Source: Norana najaformis
Lineage: Eukaryota; Annelida; Clitellata; Crassiclitellata; Hormogastridae
Reading direction: 5' to 3'
Length of the DNA stretch: 64,000 nucleotides
Assembly: GCA_964023275.1 (NCBI GenBank)
Contig: OZ029918.1
Location: 17,712,361-17,776,360 of the forward strand
Translations under genes and position numbers: made by a program
The notes under the pieces: model-generated
What the model was told of the DNA's origin: nothing
The model's database searches: none
The model's input: only the letters and a program-made list of their open reading frames with translations
Part shown: piece by piece, positions 34,452-46,703 of the stretch
Layout: every line of letters begins with the position of its first letter
How positions within the stretch are numbered: the first letter of the stretch is position 1

Positions 34452-36740
34452 ATGAGGGACCCCAGGGTCCAGAAGCTAGCATCAGCTGTGACCGCTAAAT
34501 TGGAAGACGGTAACATCAGAGCAACGGTGCGGATTTTGTGCTCGGAGGAACAGCCAGTCCGGGCAGACCCGACATCCTTTGCGGATCTTCAGTCCAAGCA
34601 CCCTATTCCCTCTTGGTCAGATAAGTACATACCGCCTTTTAATCAAAACCTCTCAGCTTTTCAGGTTACGGAACAGGACATTTTGCATGCGGTCCGTCCC
34701 TTTCCAGCTGGTTCCTCGTGTGGCCGTGATGGGTTGCGACCAAACATATATAGGACCTGATTACATGTAACGAAACTGGCCCTGATGTTATTTCCTCAAT
34801 TATCTCTTGTATTAATCTTCTGTTGGAAGGCTTCTGTCCAAGCACAATCACTCCCATTGTTTTTGGCGGTACTTTAATGGCCTTAAGGAAGAAGTCAGGT
34901 AGTTTTCGCCTCATTGCCATATGATACCTTTAGCGCCGCCTGGCCTCTAAATGGGCTAATTCCTTTGCTTTGAACCACCTCTCAGGTTACTTCTCTCATC
35001 TGCAACTCGGGATTGGCACTCGTGGCGGCTGTGAAGCAGTGGTTCATGCCACCCGTCGTTTTCTTGCTTGCTTGCCACAAGACTTGGTGTTAGTAAAGCT
35101 TGACTTTAGCAACGCATTTAACAGCCTTAGTCGTAGACCTATGCTGGAAGCGGTGGCAAATTTGGTCCTTGAACTATACCCATACTGTCATCTTGCGTAT
35201 GGAACACCTTCAATATTAAAATTTTGCGACTTTTCCATCTGACCACAAGCTGACCTTCACCAGGAGGACACTTTGGGTCCCCTCCTCTTGTGCCTGCCTC
35301 TACAATCGCTGCTTTCACGTCTGTCCTCTTCCCTGGTGCTGGGTTATCTTGATGACCTAACTCTGGGCGGCAAGACCTCTGTTGTGGCGGGGTATGTCGG
35401 GGTTATCATGTCAGAAACTGGTGCCATGGTCTGACTTTGAACATCACAAAATGCGAGGTCATTTCACAAGCTTAACATCCCACTCTTCCGGGTCCACTAA
35501 ACCGCTTTTCAGCAACATTACCAGATGATGCCTGCCTCCTGGGAGCACAGTTATCTCTAAGGGAGCCCGCAGGTCTGTTCTGGAGGCCAGAGTTTCAGGA
35601 CTCAGGGTCGGCGTCTCGCATCTGGTATCTGTTGGTAGGCATGACGCCCTCCTCCTTCTTCGCTGCTCTCTTAGCTCACCTACTTTGCTTCGCACCCTCA
35701 GATGCACCCCTTGTATGGACCATCCGTGCTTGAGCGTTTTTGATATTGTTCTGCGAGATGGCCTCTCGAGCACCTTGAACTTGGCTTTGTCGGACATGCA
35801 CTGGATTCAGGCCTCGCTCCCGGTTAGGGATGGTGGACTGGGTATTAGACGTGCAACTTCGCTGGCACTTCCAGCCTTTTTGGCCTCAGCAACAGGTACC
35901 ACTACTCTCCAGGCATCCAAACTGGCCAGATCAGGGACTGACGCAGTGGGAGATTAAGTTTTTCTTATGACAAGGTCCCAATGGAGTTTGATATCAAATG
36001 TACCCTTTCCAGACGACCCAGTTGCACATAAAACAATCAGCATGGGATCGCCCTTTGATTATAAAGGACATTGCCACCTTACAAGCATCTGCCCTATCGG
36101 ACTATCACAGGGCGCGGGTTATGGCGGTGGCTTCACCTCATTCTAGGGACTGTTTTTTTGCCCTTCCAGTAAGTGCCTGTGGTCTAAGACTCGGAGATGA
36201 AGCAGTACGAGTGGCCGTGGGTTTGCGCCTCGGTGCTGAGATCTGCACCACTCATAGGTGCCTTTGTGGTTCAATGGCTTTGATTGACGGTTCTCTTGTT
36301 TTGGCTTGTCGTCTTGAACCCGGCAGGACTGCCAGACACGCAGCTCTAAATGACTTAATCTGACGAGCTCTTAATCCCTGGCAGGCGGGCAGGTCTATGG
36401 TCTGGGATGTTACTGTTGTAGACACTTTGGCCGATTCTTACTTGCCTCACACAGTCACGAATGCAGGCACAGCAGTAGAGTTGGCTGCTCAGAGGAAGGT
36501 CACCAAATATACGATTTATCGGCTTCCTATCAGTTCATTCCTTTGGCCTTCGAGACCCTTGGTCCGATAAATTTACAGGGCTTGGAGTTCTTAGCTAATC
36601 TGGGTTGACATTTGACCAAGGTTTCCTGAGACCCAAGAGAGACCGCTTTCCTTTTCCAACGTGCTGCCTGCACAATTCAGCGTTTCAATTCGATTGCCTT
36701 CCGGGACACTTTACAGGAGCTAGACATCAGCGAAGATTGA
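34452..36740 (+). pseudogene. Non-LTR-type reverse transcriptase, decayed
   Basis: A copy of an RT family common in invertebrate genomes. Blocks: MRDPRVQKLASAVTAKLEDG (34,452), FPAGSSCGRDGLRPN near 34,705, GGCEAVVHATRRFLACLPQD near 35,030 with LDFSNAFNSL near 35,105, the catalytic box LGYLDDLTLGGKT (YLDD at 35,345-35,356), ASLPVRDGGLGIRRA near 35,815, YHRARVMAVASPHSRDCFFA near 36,105 and AVRVAVGLRLGAEICTTH near 36,210. At least six frame changes or stops occur. No endonuclease is recognised, so the clade is not assigned. Base composition is more G+C-rich than the flanks. Confidence 0.8.
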
Positions 36741-36954
36741 TATCTTTAACTTCCTGAGGAATCATAAATACCTCGGGGCAAAAAAAATAATAGTGAGTTG
36801 CTTCTTCGCAACTCACTAAGCTCTTGCACCCTGCTCCATACACGTCGCTCACTTCGCTGCACATCATGCACGGCTCTTGACCCATTCGACCAACTGCTGC
36901 GCAAAGGCGTATGGACCGTATGTCAGCAGTGCTAGAGGAGCGCAATCTGAGCAC

Positions 36955-37630
36955 ATAATTATTTATTCAACATCGAACTTACCGAAAATGTTTTCCCTGA
37001 TTGTGCTTCTTCTAGCAAACTGAGCCGCTAATGTAGGCTTTAGGATTATCTGTCATCTACTTCAGTTTATATCACTCTTGTGAAACACAGATACTTGAGT
37101 CACTTGCCATATGCTGATTGTGTAAATGAAAATAAAATCATCCTTTACACTTAATATTGTAATACAGCTTTTATATAGCGCCTGGAATAACCTCGCAAAA
37201 GCGCTCTATTAATTACTCTTTTATACCCGGATGTCAACACAATGAGGCAGCTATACATCCCACTTATATGATTTTTTCTTTGACCTATATAGATAAGAAG
37301 GATAGCTGAGTCAACTAATGAAAATCTTCTATACCTGGAGTTGAACCTTGGAAAACTAAGTAGGCCTAACTGGTTTTCAATTTCATCTCATTGCATCTAC
37401 ACCGAAAGAGTGATGAAAAGCTGATGAGTCTACCTCCGCAAGTGCAATTTCACCATCAATATTGTCATCTAATCGTTTACGTTTTGTAAGAAATTTATCC
37501 ATTGTTCGTATCAACAAATCCGAAAGCAATATGTCTATAAAATGTTATTTCTTCAAAATCAGCGAAATCTTATGAACATATAGTAAACAGAGGGAGCTTT
37601 CTTTGGCTAGCGATGCAGACTGTGTGGGGA
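36955..37630. other. No gene; possible SINE relic
   Basis: TTTATATAGCGCC near 37,170 and GGAGTTGAACC near 37,325 (resembling a reversed Pol III B box) are spaced like the tail and head of a minus-strand SINE. The A box cannot be recognised, so this is weak. Confidence 0.3.
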
Positions 37631-39042
37631 TTATATTTGTAAATGGCGTTTATGATGTTTCAGATGCATTTGGAAAAGTCTGGGTAATCTCATTTTATTT
37701 TCTTCCCAGAAGTTAAGCATGTTACTGCTAGAGCAGGTAGCAGTTCGCAAGTAATCGTCCAGTTCTTCAGAATTCATAAAAGGCGCATCCTTTTCTTTCA
37801 TAAAACTGAAAAGATCTTCAAAATGACCTGAGGTCGATGTAGAAACTTCTTCCGACTGCACTTCAGAAAAATAATTAACTGAAGAAATGGATTTCACTTC
37901 TGACCTTATTATGCTGCATACTTGTCGTTCCTCTTCTGCTGAATCGACCCACTTGAGTGTAAATCGAGGATCGAGTACTACTGAAATGTTTAAGTTGTTT
38001 TCTTTCAGTAAATCAGAGAAACGCTGCTTTAAAGAGCAGGTCAAACCAGTTTTAACGGATGTGACATATCGAGTTTGTTCTTTCATCATTGCTTTCTCTA
38101 AGCCAATTATAGTCGGAATAACCATGCTGCTTGTTGGATGTATTTCTGCTTCTAATTTTTCTGTAGCGGTTGCAAATGGCTGTAAAATTTCTTTTAATTC
38201 TATCAGTTGCAATATATCTGTTGGTGAGAGTGTGACTGATGAAGCAGTTATCTCAGCAGCTTGTTTTAATATTCCTTCACACTGACTCTCTACTTTCAGA
38301 ATTCCAGCAATCATTGAAAATTTACTGTTCCATCTAGTTGCAGTAGGTGTTGGAATATGAGTAATTTCTCTGCTATCCAGCAGTTCTACAGTTTTACATG
38401 ATTTATGAATTGTAGAAACAAGAGATGAGCATTTAAAAATAAGATTGCTAATTTTCGTTGTACCTTCTTGCAATCCATTGTTGATCACAAGCTGCAGATT
38501 ATGAGCAAGGCAAGCATATCATGGAGGAATGGGTGTTGGAGATTCTCCCTCATGTCATCCCAATTGATTGCTACTCGAATGAAATCATCGTTATCTGCTG
38601 TTAAAATCATTTGTTCTTCTGCCGTTGCTGAACACTCTCCTTGTTTGAATGCTTGTTTCATGTTACTTGCATTATCAGTAACAATTCCAACCATCTTGTT
38701 TCCAGCACTAAACTGATCGCTGTACATATTTATTATGTTTTCTGCAGTGTGTGTTCCAGTAAGACGACGACAGACAACAAGGCGGGTTTGAAACACACCA
38801 GCATGAATTGTTGACAAACATAACCCAAGAAAGCTATGCATACGACGGTTTGACCATATGTCACACTGACCAGTACAAAACTCTGCAGAACTTAAAACTT
38901 CTTCCAGCTTTATTTTTAACCCATCACAGCGTTCAATAATTTTATTATGCATTGTTTTTCGAGATGGAAGCTTATAAGCTGGCTCAACTTCTTTCCACAT
39001 TTCAACAAAACATTCATTTTCAACTTCAGAAATTGGTCGCAT
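37631..39042 (-). pseudogene. hAT transposase, frameshifted and C-terminally truncated
   Basis: A DDE transposase of the hAT superfamily. The N-terminal part (38,485-39,042) reads KLPSRKTMHNKIIERCDGLK, CDIWSNRRMHSFLGLCLSTI and MVGIVTDNASNMKQAF, including the catalytic Asp regions. The frame shifts near 38,490. The second part begins around the CLAHNLQLVINNGL position and continues TATRWNSKFSMI, VLDPRFTLKW near 37,965 and LDDYLRTA near 37,755. Normal hAT proteins end with a dimerisation domain after LPRLFQ; here homology stops there near 37,660, so that domain and its catalytic Glu are gone. One terminus survives at 40,187. Confidence 0.85.
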
Positions 39043-40049
39043 GCTCTTAATTACATATTCGGTTATGGCCTTGGTAATTATAATGGGTGTTTGTTACGTT
39101 GCATGCTTCCATTGATGGTTTGAAGAACATTGTAACAGGCAAGTCTGCCATCATACTCACTATTATTCCATCGTCTCTTGCAGCTTTTCGCCTACTCGTA
39201 AGACTTAAATTCTGCAGGAGAGCAAATCTGCAAAAATATTTAGTAAGATTGTACGTTTTACATATAATATTTTGTAAGCTTATAAGTTTTTCGTATAATA
39301 TTTTTAAGCTTATAATTTTTAAGTATAATATTTTTAAGCTTTAAGCTTAAGTTTTACGTATAATAGCCATCATTCAAAAGTTTACTTAGGCCTACAATAA
39401 GAAACTGTAAGCCTCATATTACACAAGTTCATCCACAAATTAAGAATCATAAGAATTAATTAACTTGCAGTTAGATTTAAAACCGATTTACTATTATTGA
39501 TATTAATAATAATCCCACAAATATAGCTGGAGAGTGGGACAACTTGGCCCAAAATTCCCAGGCCTGGGCATGTTTATAAAAAAACACCCATTTTTTTTAC
39601 TATGGCCATCGTTTCCCCGGGAAATGCAAAAATAAAATTATGGAATAATTTATCAAATAATAAATACCTGCCTCTGCAGGGCTAACTAAACTGGACATCA
39701 CATGTGTTGGAATCCAGTTTGCTGTAATATTCTTGGAACATTTTTAGCATTTTCGAGCTAATTTTACTTTACTTTCGAATACGTTTATGTATTGAAATTG
39801 TTCATAAAAACGTGTCACAACTAACGGCAATTCTTCTATAAAAGTGATCCTTAAAAACTAAGAGGGCTACGTTGTCTACCAGCTGCCTGATTAAAAGGAA
39901 AACAAAGCAGCTGCCTCCACGCTTGTCACAAAATATACAAAAGACTCTAAATATTGGTTGATATATTTATTGGTTACAAAGAAAGCAGCCAGAAAAAAGT
40001 AGGTAAGGAAATATGTAGGTTAGGTAATTATGAAGCTAATTATTAAATT
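39043..40049. other. AT-rich 5' region of the hAT element, no gene
   Basis: Between the hAT coding start and its terminal repeat. It contains a degenerate array of TTTTTAAGCTTATAA-like words (39,250-39,350). No coding similarity was recognised. Confidence 0.5.
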
Positions 40050-40187
40050 TTAATTCTAACTAGACAAGTTTAATTAGAATTAGAATTAGCAAAATTTTGG
40101 TTACTGATTAATTAGAATTATAATTAACCACCAAGCTAATTAATTAGGTAATTAATTAGTCTCTAATTAATTAGTTACCCATCACTG
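40050..40187 (-). repeat. hAT terminus with TIR and TAATTA-rich subterminal region
   Basis: On the minus strand the element begins CAGTGATGGGTAACTAATTA at 40,187, a typical hAT end, followed by many TAATTA words. The adjoining ACTCACTG (40,188-40,195) would be the 8-bp target duplication. The opposite terminus was not found, in keeping with the truncated transposase. Confidence 0.6.
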
Positions 40188-40343
40188 ACTCACTGACTGC
40201 CTGACTTGCAATGAGCAGTGAGGGCGAGTTGTCTGACCTGCATCTATTAATTTTCAGGGTTCTGTGCCGCTTGCGTTGCGATCAGTCAGTCTGACTGGCT
40301 GTGAGTGGCTGAATCTCTATGTCTGACGGCTTGTGACTCAGTT

Positions 40344-41670
40344 CGCTTGAAAATAAAATTGAAAAAAGGGACAAGAAACGATCTTTCGAATAGGATTAAA
40401 TGCGCCTAACAGACTTACCGCAGTTGCCGGGATTTCCGCAATGGGGTCCTATGTACTTATGTAGTACAGATTCATATATCTGTCTTTCTGTCTATCCGTT
40501 TGCCTATCTAGACAAGGTAGGCAGAGACAGCAATACTTAAGTAGGTACAATTGGAAATTACAGACTTGCATTGCTTACTGAAGTCCTAAATGAAGAATGA
40601 GAATTTTAATCAGTTCACAGCTGCCTTTTACTGATTCTACAACTAAAATATTGCCGGGGCCCAACCAATGGCCGGGCCCCCATGCTCGAAATATACGTCG
40701 CTGTTGCGTTACATAGATGATATCTATATATGTGGCTGTTAACCATATTTTACAGTGAAAGTTTTTATATTTTATATATATATATAATTTCAGTTTTCAG
40801 ATATAAAGAGTAAACATTATAAATAAGCTACCGAAAGTGTATGCTTACAAATCAAGAGCCCTGAAAAGAAAAGAAAGGAAAAACGAGAATAAAATTTTAA
40901 AAAGGGACAACAAACGCTCTTTCAAATAGAAATAAATGCTACTACTAGACTTACCGCAGGTGCCGGGCTTTCCGCAAAAGAAGTCTCACCAAGCCGACCT
41001 ATAGAATTTGAACCAGAAGTAACTGTTGAAAACTTTCCTCGAACAGGTAGCACCCGGAGCTTTTGCAAATGGAAATGAGGTACAGAATGTAATAGTTGAG
41101 AAAAGTGAAGATCAAGGAAGCAAAACTTTGGATTCGAGGGAGATACAAATCATGCGATTGTTGAAATGGAGTCAAATAATGAGGAATAACGTTGACCTTG
41201 ACATTGAATGTATCACAACCGAGTTTCCTTCTCAAACAGAAATAGAAAAGCATGTTAACAATGGTAACATCCAATTGCCTAAAACATTCCCAAAAGACAA
41301 AATGCAATCAAGTTTTTCCAGAAGGCATACTGAGATTTCGAAGCACCAATGGAGAGCAACATGTGAGAGATTGGCTTGTTTGGAATCGACAGAAACAAGC
41401 ATTATATCGTTTTCCGTGTGGATTATTTTGCCACAATACTAGCATATCAGCATTAAGTCTGCATTAACTTCAACTGAAGGCTGGACGGCTAGTGGAAGTG
41501 GAGAAAGCTATTCTGCAGGATCCCAGAACATGAAAAAAGCAATGACCACAGAGAATGTTACTTAGCTTGGCGAGAACTAGAGAGGCGCCTGTTGTCCGGG
41601 AGAGGAGTTGACACCATATTAGAAGCGTCATTCTAAACGGAAGCTGTAAAATGGTATAATATTTTAAAGC
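40344..41670 (+). pseudogene. ZMYM1-like hAT protein, N-terminal part (5' half of split gene)
   Basis: Encodes a basic N-terminal region (SRALKRKERKNENK near 40,855), a segment with FPKDKM near 41,295, and the TTF-type zinc-finger block, read in another frame as NGEQHVRDWLVWNRQKQALY near 41,365 with a CGLFC-type cysteine pair. Then CYLAWRELERRLLSGRGVDT near 41,590. This is the order found in hAT-derived ZMYM1-like proteins. About 95 bp of the N-terminal region is duplicated (40,344-40,440 and 40,880-40,975). Reading stops at 41,670 at the LTR of the Gmr1-like element and resumes at 58,656. Confidence 0.65.
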
Positions 41671-41852
41671 TGTTATTTTCTTTTCTTTAACACGACAACT
41701 CCAATCTTGCCAGTTACCGACATTTTTTTTCTTCTAGACACGTTCTTCTTATATACATTAACACGCCCCCAATCACTGTGCACACATATATACACATCCA
41801 GTGTACGCCCTCATCCCGTCACGCCTCACCGGCTAGCAAAACCGTGCTTACA
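41671..41852 (-). repeat. 3' LTR of the Gmr1-like element, 182 bp
   Basis: Matches 58,475-58,655 almost throughout. Minus-strand ends are TGTAAGCAC and AAATAACA. It contains a TATA-like TGTATAAG-type word and an AATAAA-like signal. A purine-rich tract (GAGGGATAAAGGTAA, about 41,853-41,867) adjoins its inner edge and is the likely polypurine primer. Confidence 0.9.
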
Positions 41853-41940
41853 TTACCTTTATCCCTCATTTTTCAAGCTCACAAATTATCTTTCAAAATT
41901 TGTGAACTTGCCACCATCACATACACAACTTATCTCAATA

Positions 41941-42048
41941 ATGCACTCTTATCTACTTTATACATCAATGTAATCTTATCTACTTTATACATCAATGTAA
42001 TCTTATCTACTTCATACATAAATGCAATCTTATCTACTTTATACATCA
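41941..42048. repeat. 27-bp tandem repeat x 4
   Basis: Four units of exactly 27 bp of the form ATGTAATCTTATCTACTTTA plus TACATCA, between the RNase H stop and the 3' LTR. Confidence 0.97.
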
Positions 42049-43440
42049 CAGTCTTGACAAAAAATCAGCAACCGTATTCAAACGCCCTTTCTTATATTGT
42101 ATTACTATATCAAAGGTTTGTAACGCTAATGCCCACCGTACCAATTTGGCAGACTTCGACATAGATTCGGTTAAATAAGTGAGTGGGTTATGGTCCGTGT
42201 AAACATTAATTTTGGATCCAATAACAATTTCTTTCAATTTGTTCAATGCCCAAACTATGGCATAAGCCTCCTTCTCAACAGTAGCCCATCGTTTTTGGGT
42301 ATCCGTTAACTTTTGACTGATAAAAGAAACAGGGCGTGGAATTCCCTCACAATCTACTTGTGTTAGAACAGCCCCTACAGCAAAATCACTACTATCACAA
42401 AATAAACTAAACGGTTTCCCAACCTCAAACACATGCAAAACCACATTGCAACGTATCCTATCCTTAATTAAATCAAATGCTTGCTGATGTTTATCAGTCC
42501 ATACAATTTTATCCGCCATCTATTTAAATGTTAAATGGTTTCGCTAACTTTGCAAAATCCACAATGAATTGTCTGTAATACCCAAAAAATCCTAACATTT
42601 GTTTTACTTGCTTCTTACTTTCATGTGGTTTCAAATTAACCAAACTTTCAATCCTCTCTGGATCCATCATTTTCTTGCCAGATCAAATTACATGTCCAAT
42701 AAATTTCACTTCGCTTTTAGCAAAAATGCATTTCTTTACATTCAAAGTGATATCATGTTCCCTCGTACGTTTCAAAAATGCCTCTAAGTGTTTCAAGTGT
42801 ATACCCCAGTCCTGGGAATGAACCGCAATGTCATCCACATAAGACTCTGAAAATTCACGTATAGGCTGTAAAACCATGTTAATAGCCTTGACAAATGTTC
42901 GCCCAGAATTTACCATACCAAATGGGACTCTGGTAAACTCGTACAGTCCATTGTGGGTCAAAAACGCCATTTTCCACTGATCCTGTTGTTTTACTGGACA
43001 AGTCCAATATGCGCTTCGACAGTTCAAAATTGAAATGACGTTGGATTTTCCGACCTGATTCAAAACATCACTGACGATCGGCATGGGATATTTACAGTCC
43101 ACGGTAAACGAGTTGATATATCTGTAATCGCATGCAAGTCTCAACGAACCATCTTTTTTTTCACGATGACTAATGGACTTGCCATTCTACTCGATGAAGG
43201 TTTGATGATCTTGTTTTTTAACATTTCGGTGATCTGTTTATCTACCTGTTCCCGATAAATGACAGGAATTCGATAAGCCATAAATTCTTTTTCTTTGAAT
43301 TCTGGTTTGAGGATAATCTCATGTTACACCAGAGTGCATAAACCTGGTCTGTCAGAGAAACGATCTGCATACTTATTTAAAAGGTCTATCAGCTGTTTTT
43401 GTTGACTTGGTGTCAAATGAGTAATTTGCCCATAATCCAA
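42046..43440 (-). pseudogene. Gmr1-like pol: reverse transcriptase and RNase H
   Basis: RT starts after the integrase tail with LTPSQQKQLIDLLNKYADRF and DRPGLCTL, a stop at 43,324, then LRLACDYRYINSFTVDCKYP near 43,140, FTRVPFGMVNSGRTFVKA near 42,910, and the catalytic SYVDDIAVHS near 42,845. RNase H follows in 42,046-42,519 (SLFCDSSDFAVGAVLTQ, RWATVEKEAYAIVWAL, VYTDHNPLTYL) and ends TVADFLSRL, immediately before the 3' LTR region, with no integrase after it. Breaks: the stop at 43,324, a frame change at a T-run near 43,150, a stop near 42,683 and one near 42,520. Confidence 0.9.
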
Positions 43441-45698
43441 CTCAATCGGTTTCCCATCTTCCTCTTTCTTTTCGGCACCCTGTGGCAATTCAACTACCGT
43501 TCCAAAATCTTCGTCTTCCTCCACAATCAGACCACAACTTAATGTTCTTGTTACATACTTTCGCATTTTGTTTGCATGTATCACTCTTCGACTGTCACCT
43601 CCCATGTCAACTAAATAAGAATCGTTTGATCTTCTTTGTAACACAACACATGGGCCGTGCCATCTGGATAATAATTTATTCGTTGACGTCGGATACAGGA
43701 CTATCACCTTCTCTCCAATTTCAAATTCTTTCTCTTTTGCTCTTCGGTTGTACTGTTCGCTATATTTATGCTGTTTTCTTTCTGCGAAACCTTCTGCATA
43801 TTCCATCGCTCTTTCCATATTTTCCTTCGTTTCTTTCAGATATTTTATCGGTTGAACGCCAATGTGAGGTGGTAAGTTAATTTCTTTCGACCAACTTTCT
43901 TTCATGATTGTTACAGAATTTCTTGGATGTTTTCCATAAACTAACAAACACGGCGCTATTCCTGTCGTTGCATTAGGAACTTCTCTTAACGCCCAAACTG
44001 TGAATGGTATAATCTTATGCCATTGACGTGGATCATCAATAATCACATGTATCATTTTTTTAACGTTTGATTCCATCTTTCAACTAATGCTGCTGCTTCT
44101 GGGTGTCCAGGCGTATCGAATCTTGGACTACATCCCATCATTTTAAGAAATTCTCTTGTTAAATTGGCTGTGAAGTTCGTTCCTTGATCGCTGGTAATTA
44201 CTGACGGAACTCCCACATCAATGAACATCTGCATTAATGCTTCACATACCGCTTTTGCTGACAACGATTTCATTAGATATATCATAGGGCACCTTGTACA
44301 TGAATCGACGATACATAGACAATACTTGTGTCCCACTGCAGAAGCTGGTTCTATGGGACCAACAACATCCATAGTCATCCTTCGGAAAGGAATTTCTTCC
44401 CTAGGTATAGGATTAATTGGTACCCTATTGATCACCAAGTTTCTCGATTTCAGTTGGCAATTTTCGCAGGACTTGCAATATTTCTCGACATCTCTTCGCA
44501 TTTTTGGCCATACAAATGATAAATTGATTCGTTCTCTTGTCTTTTCATCTCCAAGATGTCCACCAAATACAGATTCATGCGCCAGTTCCAACACTTGCAA
44601 TCTTGTTTCTTTGGGCAACACGAGTTGGTATATCACTTGATCCAACATCTTATACCTTTTATAAAGTAACCCATTTACTATACAAAAGTCAGAACCTTTG
44701 TTTCTCGCCATCTTCCACCAAGATACTAATGATTCATCTTCTCGTTGTTGTTTTTCAAACTTTGTCGCATCTGCCATCTGCATTTGTTGTTCATCACTTC
44801 TGTCTTTTTCTCGAAATAATTCTCTTATTTCCAAATCACCTTCGGTCCACTCTTTTGTTTCAGTCTCTTCTTCGTTCTCGCCTCTCCTACTATCTTTCTC
44901 CTCTTCTTTCTTTGTCACCTCTTTCTGCTTTATATTTCCTTTGCGTCCTTTTCCGGTTTCATTATTATCCACACTTTCAGTTTCCTGCTCCACTTCACCC
45001 TCTTCCACTTCATTTCTTTTACTTTGCATTCTTGTCACCACGTTTACTTGCATTTCACCTTTTATCATATTCATCTGTGGTACAGCTCTCAATTCTTCAA
45101 TCATCGTAGGATGCAGTAACAATCTTTCCTTGCTACTCATTTTTTCCAAACTTGCACCTATCAGCGTGACATAAGGCGTAATCGAGTATTGACTCTGTGA
45201 AAACCCATCTGTTTCTTCATTATTGTTGTATATTCTCATCTGCATTTTCACCAATTTAGCAGGGATAGCATCGCCTGCTACACATTGAATTTGTACATTT
45301 CCGACCTCTTCGACTTTCATGCCCTCCAGTACTTCGTTGCTAATCACTGGGATCTCTGTTCCTGAGTCGAGTAATGCTTTGATTTTTCTTGGTACTCCAT
45401 CCATACCACACATTTCCACATCTATATACTGCAATGCTGCTTTCTTAATCAACGTTGACATCCTGTCTTTCCTTGTAATGTTTTCATGACTCTCCGAACC
45501 CATTAATTCTTCCTTTTGTAGTTCCACTTTCATGATAGTTTTTACTTCTTTCTTCTCTTCCACTTCTCCTTTTGACCTAATATAACCTCCTTTTACAAGT
45601 GGATGTGATATGCTCTGTAGATTATCGGGCATATTCATAACTTTAATTCGATTAACTTGTGCATTATCTGCATTATTCTCACCACCGAGTCTCGTCAA
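43440..45698 (-). pseudogene. Gmr1-like pol: protease and integrase
   Basis: Protease: KALLDSGTEIPVIS (DSG active site) near 45,375. A charged linker rich in Glu and Lys follows. Integrase: GGHLGDEKTRERI and CKSCENCQLKSR (HHCC zinc finger) near 44,560-44,455, MTMDVVGPIEP near 44,365, VITSDQGTNF near 44,190, and AALVERWNQTLK near 44,080, giving D-D-E. A frameshift near 44,070 leads to the C-terminal domain KVIVLYPTSTNKLLSRWHGP near 43,700. That domain reads on into the RT start at about 43,440. IN therefore lies upstream of RT. Confidence 0.88.
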
Positions 45699-45699
45699 T

Positions 45700-46697
45700 C
45701 ACTTGCATCTGATTTACTTTTGGATTTCCTGTATTTCTTGCATAATTGCTATTCGTACTCGTAAGTGTACAATTTTTGACCAAATGTTTACCGGATCCAC
45801 ATCCGTGACATCGTTTCATCTCACTTCTCTGCTCATTACCGCTTGTTCTTCTGAAAAGACCACTTGCATCTCATCTGACAAAATTCTGTGACGACCTGTT
45901 GTAAGTCTGTCCATACCTAACTGGTTCTTTTTGTTCCGTACCCACTGGAAAATTTGTTCTGGCCTCTTTTTTAAACTGGTTGTCAAACCCATGACCCCCG
46001 GTCTCTTTAATTCCTCTCCATTTCTCCGTCGTACTTTGGTTGCTTCCCCAACGTTCATAGTTATTCTTGTTCCACACACCTGTATCAATCCGGTTATTTA
46101 TATACATATCAGCTAAATCCGCCACTACACTAGATTCAAAACAGTCGACTCCCTCTTTCGACAAAACAAAATGCATTGTACCTGGTGGTAAAGTCTCTTT
46201 TAGCTTATCTGCCACAAACAGATCAAATAACTTATCGTAGTCTTTCTCCACCTTCCTACTCCTGACGTAATAGTTTAGCAAATTCTTGAGTCTAGCTGTA
46301 AACATCGTGTACGTTTCTTCTGCCATCTTTTTAGCATCTATAAATCGAGACATGTACTCTCTCGGCGTTAGTTTAAATTCTTTCAACAAATGATCTTTGA
46401 CCGTTTGTAATTTTCCATATCCGCATATGATAATCTATTCAGAACAGTACGGGCTTTTGACATCATCATTGGCAACAACAACTTTACCCAATATCTTTCA
46501 TCTACCTCAAAACTGTTAAACGCGTTCTCCACGGTCTCAAAATATAATGGCACTTCCATCATGTCAAAGGGCATGCTCGGTAAAACGTGCTTCATGGCAT
46601 CTCCTATCTTCTTGATCTTCGCTAACAACGTTTCACTTTCTTGCTGTTTCCTTTCTAATAACTCTGTCTGCCTCTTGCGCTCTTCCCGTTCCTCAGC
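45700..46697 (-). pseudogene. Gmr1-like gag, capsid and nucleocapsid (downstream of the insertion)
   Basis: After the PolB element, gag resumes with a charged stretch (EEREERKRQTELLERKQQES) and a capsid region with RYWVKLLLPMMMSKA, FKLTPREYMSRFIDAKK, FDLFVADKLKETLPPG and HFVLSKEGVDCFES. The last part resembles the SCAN domain, which is thought to derive from a Gmr1-like capsid. A CCHC knuckle CHGCGSGKHLVKNC lies near 45,800. Frames change near 46,385 and 45,870. Confidence 0.75.
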
Positions 46698-46703
46698 AGT
46701 ACT
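46698..46703. repeat. Left target-site duplication of the PolB element
   Basis: AGTACT here against ACTACT at 57,398-57,403: five of six bases match. A 6-bp duplication is the Polinton/Maverick standard. Confidence 0.6.

Noticed and set aside
41666..41671. A target-site duplication for the Gmr1-like element
   Set aside because: Left AAAGC and right CGCAT share at most one base at the join; no 4-6 bp duplication can be claimed.
44221..45174. Plus-strand Ser/Phe-rich frames up to 190 codons
   Set aside because: Antisense of the Gmr1-like protease-integrase frame.
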